DNA of 20,748 nucleotides from Ramicandelaber brevisporus (lineage: Eukaryota > Kickxellomycota > Ramicandelaberales > Ramicandelaberaceae). A program made the translations under genes and the position numbers. The stretch is from contig MU602758.1 in the NCBI GenBank assembly GCA_025201865.1, forward strand, positions 2,917 to 23,664. The letters are read 5' to 3'. The notes below the pieces were generated by a model, which saw only the letters and a list, made by a program, of their open reading frames with translations, was not told the DNA's origin and searched no databases. This document shows, piece by piece, positions 16,503 to 20,748 of this stretch (position 1 is its first letter; the number at the start of each line of letters is the position of its first letter).

Positions 16503-18908
16503 TTAAAGTCGATGACCGGGAACCGCAAAGAAGACCGCCACGATGGCTACTGACAATATGACACTGCAAATCATGGTGATCAAGGCACGACGAGTGTGAA
16601 GCTGCGCTATCTTGGGATGAAGCACTGGTCCAAACACCCAGCTTTGCTCTTCATAGATTCGGCGGCCGGTTACACCAAGAGCCATGAATGGACACAATCT
16701 AACTTGACTGGCAGCCATGTTGACAATAGCCAGCAGAACAATGGGGAGAGCGATCCATCTCCAGCTGCGCGGCTTCACATCGAGAAGAATGAGAGACATC
16801 ATCACGGAGAAGCCAACCAGCAGCAAAGCAAGCCCAACGCCAAGTCTGACCATGGCATGAGTTGTGCCCATGTTCTCAAACGTACGCGCATACATGAATC
16901 GAGTAAACGTTTCTGCTGCCAGCAACTGTTTGGCGCGAGCTGCTGCCTCGACGAAAATGCCAGGATCATCACGAGAGTCGGTCTCCACCATCTGTCGAAT
17001 GCGCAGTCGCATTGAAGGCGGAATCAGGCCGCCAAGATTGTGCGTTGCGTTCTCGGCAATAAAGCGATGGTAAATGTATTCGACAACGACGCGCAAATCG
17101 GGACGGGAGATGGTTGTAATGGCAGAGTGTGATTCAAGCTGACGGGTCGCACCCCGAGAGGAAGCAGCCCAAGCCTTCATCAACAGAGTGTGATGTCTGT
17201 TTTGCATCACGCACAATCTGTGTCGACTGTCGCTGCATGGCTGGCATCCGAGCTGCGCAACTCCAGAATCTGGCGACAATGATTGCAGGTACGACCGATC
17301 AGACTCATCCAACACATCGTCATCATCCTCATCGCCAGCAAGGTGATGCTTCTCATCAAACACCTGCTGCGCACCGCGAGCACCGCCGCTCAGACCAACG
17401 GATGACTTTTCGTCCATGTACTGCGATCCATCCAGACTACCGTGACTACGATTCGCGCGACCACCTGTGGCAGAGGTTGACGACTGCTTCGACAGAGTGG
17501 CGCGGTTGGAGGAATACGTGCCAAAGCGCAACTCACGAATCATCTGACGCGTGCTGAGAACCCGAGTGCCTGGCCCAAGCAGCTCAGAGCAGTACTCGCG
17601 GCACAGACTAACAAAGTTGGATACATCAAGATAAAAATCCAGCACATCGGCGCACTGTTCAGTCGAACTCAGGTAGGAACGATAACTCTGTAGACACACT
17701 GGTGATGGAGCCTGGCGGTCGAGCACATGGTCGAGCCCAGGTAGGCCTTCGAGAGTGGCAGCAACTGCGGCTGGAATCATCAACGGCGGCTGCTCTGGAT
17801 TGTAGATGCTGATGCGAGATCCAGTGCGTGCCCACGACATTGACTTGGCAAACTCAATCGACTTGTCACTGCGGTATTGGCTGCCATTCGCAAAGCTAAC
17901 GCCTGTCTGAATGCGTGCTGACTGTGGCTGCTGCTGTTGCTGCTGTTGCTGCTGAGAGTATTGATCTCCATACGGGCCGCTCAGCTGTCGCTTGTGTCTA
18001 CTGGAGCTTGAGCTCGAGCGAAGACCATTGGAACCAGCAGAGTTTGTATCGTTCAGCGCTGTATGTTGACCGTGGTACTGCTGCTGCTGGTTGTGGTGGC
18101 CAAGAAGTTGAAGCACGCTCTGGCTCTGGCTCTGGCTCTGAGGCGCTGTATGCGGGTCCATCTGTATAGCGACTGTATCCAAGTCGAATCGAACTGTAGG
18201 CGCAGCAGCTACGCGACACAAGCTGCTCAATAAAGACTGAGGACTACCACGAGTGATATCAGTCTCTTGGTGGTTGTGTTGATAATGGTGCTGTTGTTGC
18301 CTGTGTTGATTGATGATGGTAGTGCTACTTGTCGAAGGATGTTGTGAAAATGAGCAATCGGGAGACAAGAGTAGTTGGCAGGTTGAACTGGCAGACACTG
18401 TTTGCTGTTCCTCTTGTTGTCGCGGCGGCTGTTGCTGTTGCTGCTGGACGTGCAGGGGTGAAGTGGAAGCCGAGTGTTGCAAGTGTTGCGACTGCTGTTG
18501 GAAAGGGCCAAAAGGAGGTGAGGAGGAGGAGTGTTGGAAAGAGTGATTCTGATTTTGAATCTCGCTTCTCGCGGAACCAGGAACCGGTGAGGGTAACAGT
18601 TGGACTCTGTGGGTAAGACGAGTTGGCGGCGGAAGCAACCGCACTGACCATACATCAGAGCCGCTGCTGTCCATGTTCTGCTCTCGACCGTTGCGTGGTG
18701 ACACTGAGGATGAGGCTGTCGACCCGCTGGGTGAGGAGGATAGCAGAGACGATGCAATCGAGACTATGACGGAGGATGCATACAGCTCTGGACTTACAAA
18801 GTAGTCGCTATCACTGTGCTCCACAGCTGAAGTCGAGACTGTATGCATGGACACACTTGAAAAGTACGGCGTATCGCCGGATTCGGGACTAACTGATTTA
18901 GTGGACAT
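16503..18908 (-). CDS. RAX1-like RGS-domain membrane protein
   Basis: 801 residues from the ATG at 18908, the first in frame (upstream only a TTG). Residues 1 to about 385 are disordered, rich in Ser, Gln and His. An RGS-like helical domain begins near 390 (LPGLDHVLDRQ, then CADVLDFYLDVSNFVSLCREY). It is broken by a polar insertion of about 135 residues (about 465-600) with an acidic core DEDDDD and resumes with DLRVVVEYIYHRFIA and FVEAAARAKQLLAAETFTRFMYARTFENM. Three C-terminal hydrophobic spans follow at about 687-709, 716-733 and 776-796, with RLCPFMALG between the second and third. RGS followed by three C-terminal membrane spans is the layout of fungal Rax1, which marks cell poles and helps select bud or growth sites together with Rax2. 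The role here is inferred from this layout. The gene is divergent from the thioesterase gene. Confidence 0.78.
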   Translation of the reverse strand: MSTKSVSPESGDTPYFSSVSMHTVSTSAVEHSDSDYFVSPELYASSVIVSIASSLLSSSPSGSTASSSVSPRNGREQNMDSSGSDVWSVRLLPPPTRLTHRVQLLPSPVPGSARSEIQNQNHSFQHSSSSPPFGPFQQQSQHLQHSASTSPLHVQQQQQQPPRQQEEQQTVSASSTCQLLLSPDCSFSQHPSTSSTTIINQHRQQQHHYQHNHQETDITRGSPQSLLSSLCRVAAAPTVRFDLDTVAIQMDPHTAPQSQSQSQSVLQLLGHHNQQQQYHGQHTALNDTNSAGSNGLRSSSSSSRHKRQLSGPYGDQYSQQQQQQQQQPQSARIQTGVSFANGSQYRSDKSIEFAKSMSWARTGSRISIYNPEQPPLMIPAAVAATLEGLPGLDHVLDRQAPSPVCLQSYRSYLSSTEQCADVLDFYLDVSNFVSLCREYCSELLGPGTRVLSTRQMIRELRFGTYSSNRATLSKQSSTSATGGRANRSHGSLDGSQYMDEKSSVGLSGGARGAQQVFDEKHHLAGDEDDDDVLDESDRSYLQSLSPDSGVAQLGCQPCSDSRHRLCVMQNRHHTLLMKAWAASSRGATRQLESHSAITTISRPDLRVVVEYIYHRFIAENATHNLGGLIPPSMRLRIRQMVETDSRDDPGIFVEAAARAKQLLAAETFTRFMYARTFENMGTTHAMVRLGVGLALLLVGFSVMMSLILLDVKPRSWRWIALPIVLLAIVNMAASQVRLCPFMALGVTGRRIYEEQSWVFGPVLHPKIAQLHTRRALITMICSVILSVAIVAVFFAVPGHRL

Positions 18909-19011
18909 TGTAGATGACGATGGTGGTAGAAACAGAGAATGAGATCGCGCTGACAATGCTCAGCATGGCCAGATGGTGAATCGGCATGACTGTGGATCAC
19001 GATGGGAATGT

Positions 19012-19043
19012 ATCAATGCATCAATGTATCAATGCATGAATGT
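19012..19043. repeat. (ATCAATGY)4 tandem repeat in the divergent promoter
   Basis: Units at 19012-19019, 19020-19027, 19028-19035 and 19036-19043; the last has G for C at its third base. The units include ATGCAT palindromes. They may be clustered binding sites for a transcription factor or simple slippage. Confidence 0.85.
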
Positions 19044-19162
19044 AGCGGCATTGCTGTTTGATTGTCTGCTATATCTACGCAGCTCTATAGTGAAATCAGG
19101 AGGAAGAGGGGGCAGTGATCGCTGGTACCACTGACGTTATCGATTTCAAGAAAGGAGGCGCG

Positions 19163-19327
19163 ATGGTCGATTCCAAACCCTCACGTCGCCCGCCCTTCAG
19201 CTATTTGTCCATCTTGTTCATCTTCCTATTACCTTTTGTTTTTATTGTTGTTGTCGTCGTTGTTTTCACTCCCGCTTTCAAGTGTGCGATCAGCAGCAGC
19301 GACACTGCCAGTCATTACAATAGATAG
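19163..19327 (+). CDS. Possible upstream ORF (54 residues, hydrophobic)
   Basis: An ATG-started frame in the leader of the thioesterase gene that codes 54 residues with one strongly hydrophobic segment (FSYLSILFIFLLPFVFIVVVVV). It stops eight bases before the thioesterase ATG. The hydrophobic run is coded by T-rich promoter-like DNA, so the frame may be chance. If transcribed it would act as an upstream ORF that limits translation of the thioesterase. Confidence 0.25.
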   Translation: MVDSKPSRRPPFSYLSILFIFLLPFVFIVVVVVVFTPAFKCAISSSDTASHYNR

Positions 19328-19334
19328 AGCTCAA

Positions 19335-19345
19335 ATGACTGGAAT

Positions 19346-19381
<36 letters not shown>

Positions 19382-20748
19382 TGGCTCCAAGCAAGGCTCA
19401 GCGGAGGCAGGTCCTACACTTCGCCAGAAGCTCGTCTCCAAGCTGGCATCGCTGCTTCGGTGGGTGCTGCGTGTTATCATTGCGTCGAGACTTCCGATTG
19501 TGTCCACCCTGCTTGCTCCGAAGCTGCTTCGTTATCTCGGTGATTCAGCCGCCTCATCATCGTCCTCATCGGCATCATCAGCTGTTGTCGCTGGTGGTGA
19601 TACAGCCAACTCAAGTGCGACAAATGGTGCCATTTCTGCGAATGTTTACCGACCGGTGGAGCGCTCAGCATCAGAGTCCGTTGTGACAATGACTGAGCTT
19701 GTGCTGTTGCAACACTCAGATGGCCGTGGATATGCGCGTGGTGGACAGGTGCTTGCCTGGATCGACATTGCAGCTGGACTGTCTGCGAAAAAGCATGCCA
19801 TAAATCCATGCGTGACTCGCAGCCTCGACATGGTGCACTTCATCCATCCGATTCCAGTGGGCGATTTGCTGATTCTGAAGGCAATGGTCAATCGATCGTG
19901 GCGCACCTCGATGGAGGTTGGGGTTCGTGTCGAAACAGAATCGATGACGACGGGTGAGCGCAAGTTTTGTTGTCAAGCGTATTTGACATTTGTGGCGCTC
20001 AGTCCACAGTCCGGTGGCAAGAACACCACGGAAGTGCCGAAAGTTATCGTGGTCACAATGGGTGAGAAGCATCGTTACGAGATGGCAGAGGCACGCCGTG
20101 CTGAACGTCTGGCGCATGCCAAGGACAAGAATCAGTACCAGCCAGAGATCATGGACATTATTCGTGATCGTCACCGAAGAATGCAGCCACGAGTCACCTG
20201 GGGTCTGCGCGAACTTGGGCTGCTGCCCGACTCGGTTGATCCCGAGCACTTGTTGTCAGAGGCACGGCGTGATAACCTCGATACCGTCAACGAAGAATCC
20301 AGTGAGACAGCTTCAGCGATATCATCAGATTCGTCAACACAGCTGGCGGCATTGGGCATGTCACAGAGTCAGCCGGCCAGCCGAGCTCGGACTCCAAGTA
20401 CAGGCAGCACCAAGCGTGTCAATCGACCACGACGCAACACGATTGATCTCGCCAACGAGATTGGTCGCGATATTGCAGCTTCATACTCGGAAGTGGTTGA
20501 GCTGGTCCTACCACAACACGCCAACAGCTTGCAAATTACATTTGGTGGCCAAGTCATGGAGTGGATGGAGCAGTGTGCGTTTGCAGCCGCGGCTCGCCAC
20601 TGCCGATCGTACATGGTGACTGCTAGCATCGATTCGCTGCAGTTCTACCGGCCGACACACGTGGGCGACATCATCACCATCCGCGCAGTCGTCTCGCGCA
20701 CGTTCCGCGCCAGCATCGAGGTGTATGTCACTGTGGAGGCCGAGAACT
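19335..20748 (+). CDS. Acyl-CoA thioesterase, double hotdog (ACOT11/12-like), 3' partial
   Basis: 471 residues are visible and the frame is open at the right edge. The start at 19335 is the only ATG after an in-frame TGA at 19116. The enzyme hydrolyses acyl-CoA to free acid and CoA. After a poly-Ala tract (ten GCA codons) comes a basic amphipathic and hydrophobic segment (about 29-68, KLVSKLASLLRWVLRVIIAS) that could target mitochondria or bind membranes. The first hotdog domain spans about 112-230: TELVLLQHSDGRGYARGGQVLAWID, then VTRSLDMVHFIHPIPVGDLLILKAMVNRSWRTSMEVGVRV. The linker 231-380 is charged and then Ser-rich. The second hotdog starts near 388: SEVVELVLPQHANSLQITFGGQVMEWME, then SIDSLQFYRPTHVGDIITIRAVVSRTFRASIEVYV. 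The order and motifs fit ACOT11/12 (BFIT/CACH). Whether a START domain follows, as in animals, is outside the window. Confidence 0.92.
19348..19380 (+). repeat. (CAG)11 microsatellite read as poly-Ala
   Basis: Eleven CAG units lie at the start of the thioesterase gene. The frame reads them as ten GCA codons (Ala), not as Gln as in the cyclin gene. Confidence 0.9.

Larger units (their letters stand above)
18909..19334. promoter_or_regulatory. Divergent promoter of the RAX1-like and thioesterase genes
   Basis: 426 bp lie between the two start codons. They contain four tandem copies of an 8-base unit ATCAATGY at 19012-19043, and on the plus strand a short frame 19163-19327 ending eight bases before the thioesterase start. 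T-rich sequence near 19220-19265 precedes the thioesterase. No clear TATA box was seen. Confidence 0.5.

Overview
The window is eukaryotic nuclear DNA, most likely from a fungus and probably an early-diverging one. The coding genes are long, have no visible introns, carry many glutamine, serine and aspartate tracts, and lie on both strands with pyrimidine-rich leaders. A RAX1-like RGS/transmembrane protein, a family I know from fungi, supports this. A zoopagomycete of the Kickxellomycotina type is only a guess. The standard code applies: TAA or TAG ends every host gene seen, while CAA and CAG are used heavily for Gln.

Layout: (1) 1-1794 (+), 3' part of an F-box/LRR-like protein with three Asp-rich insertions, cut by the left window edge. 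(2) 1971-2363 (-), CTF8, a subunit of the alternative clamp loader RFC-Ctf18. It shares a 193-bp divergent promoter with 2557-3009 (+), RPC9/Rpc17 (CRCP), a subunit of RNA polymerase III. (3) 3010-4641, a 1.6-kb gene-free region whose last ~1.04 kb holds no ATG at all on the sense strand. It leads into 4642-7671 (+), a 1009-residue polyQ/Ser-rich protein with one clear cyclin box. (4) About 7845-9250, a GC-rich segment with a retroelement ORF1/gag-like reading frame and no polymerase, followed by about 1.8 kb of apparently non-coding DNA holding a long hairpin and a degenerate dimeric tandem repeat. (5) Three genes in tandem on the minus strand: a secreted-ectodomain seven-transmembrane protein (11029-13092), a protein of unknown family with two membrane segments and a Cys/His cluster (13636-15969), and a RAX1-like RGS protein (16503-18908). 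(6) Divergent from the last, 19335 to the right edge (+), a double-hotdog acyl-CoA thioesterase of the ACOT11/12 type, cut by the window end.

The genes do not form an obvious pathway; most are conserved housekeeping or signalling genes placed side by side. The parts that look least described are the ATG-free cyclin leader, the orphan protein at 13636-15969, the receptor-like protein with a PA-like ectodomain, and the decayed mobile element with the repeats behind it. I see no tRNA, rRNA, CRISPR array or defence system.
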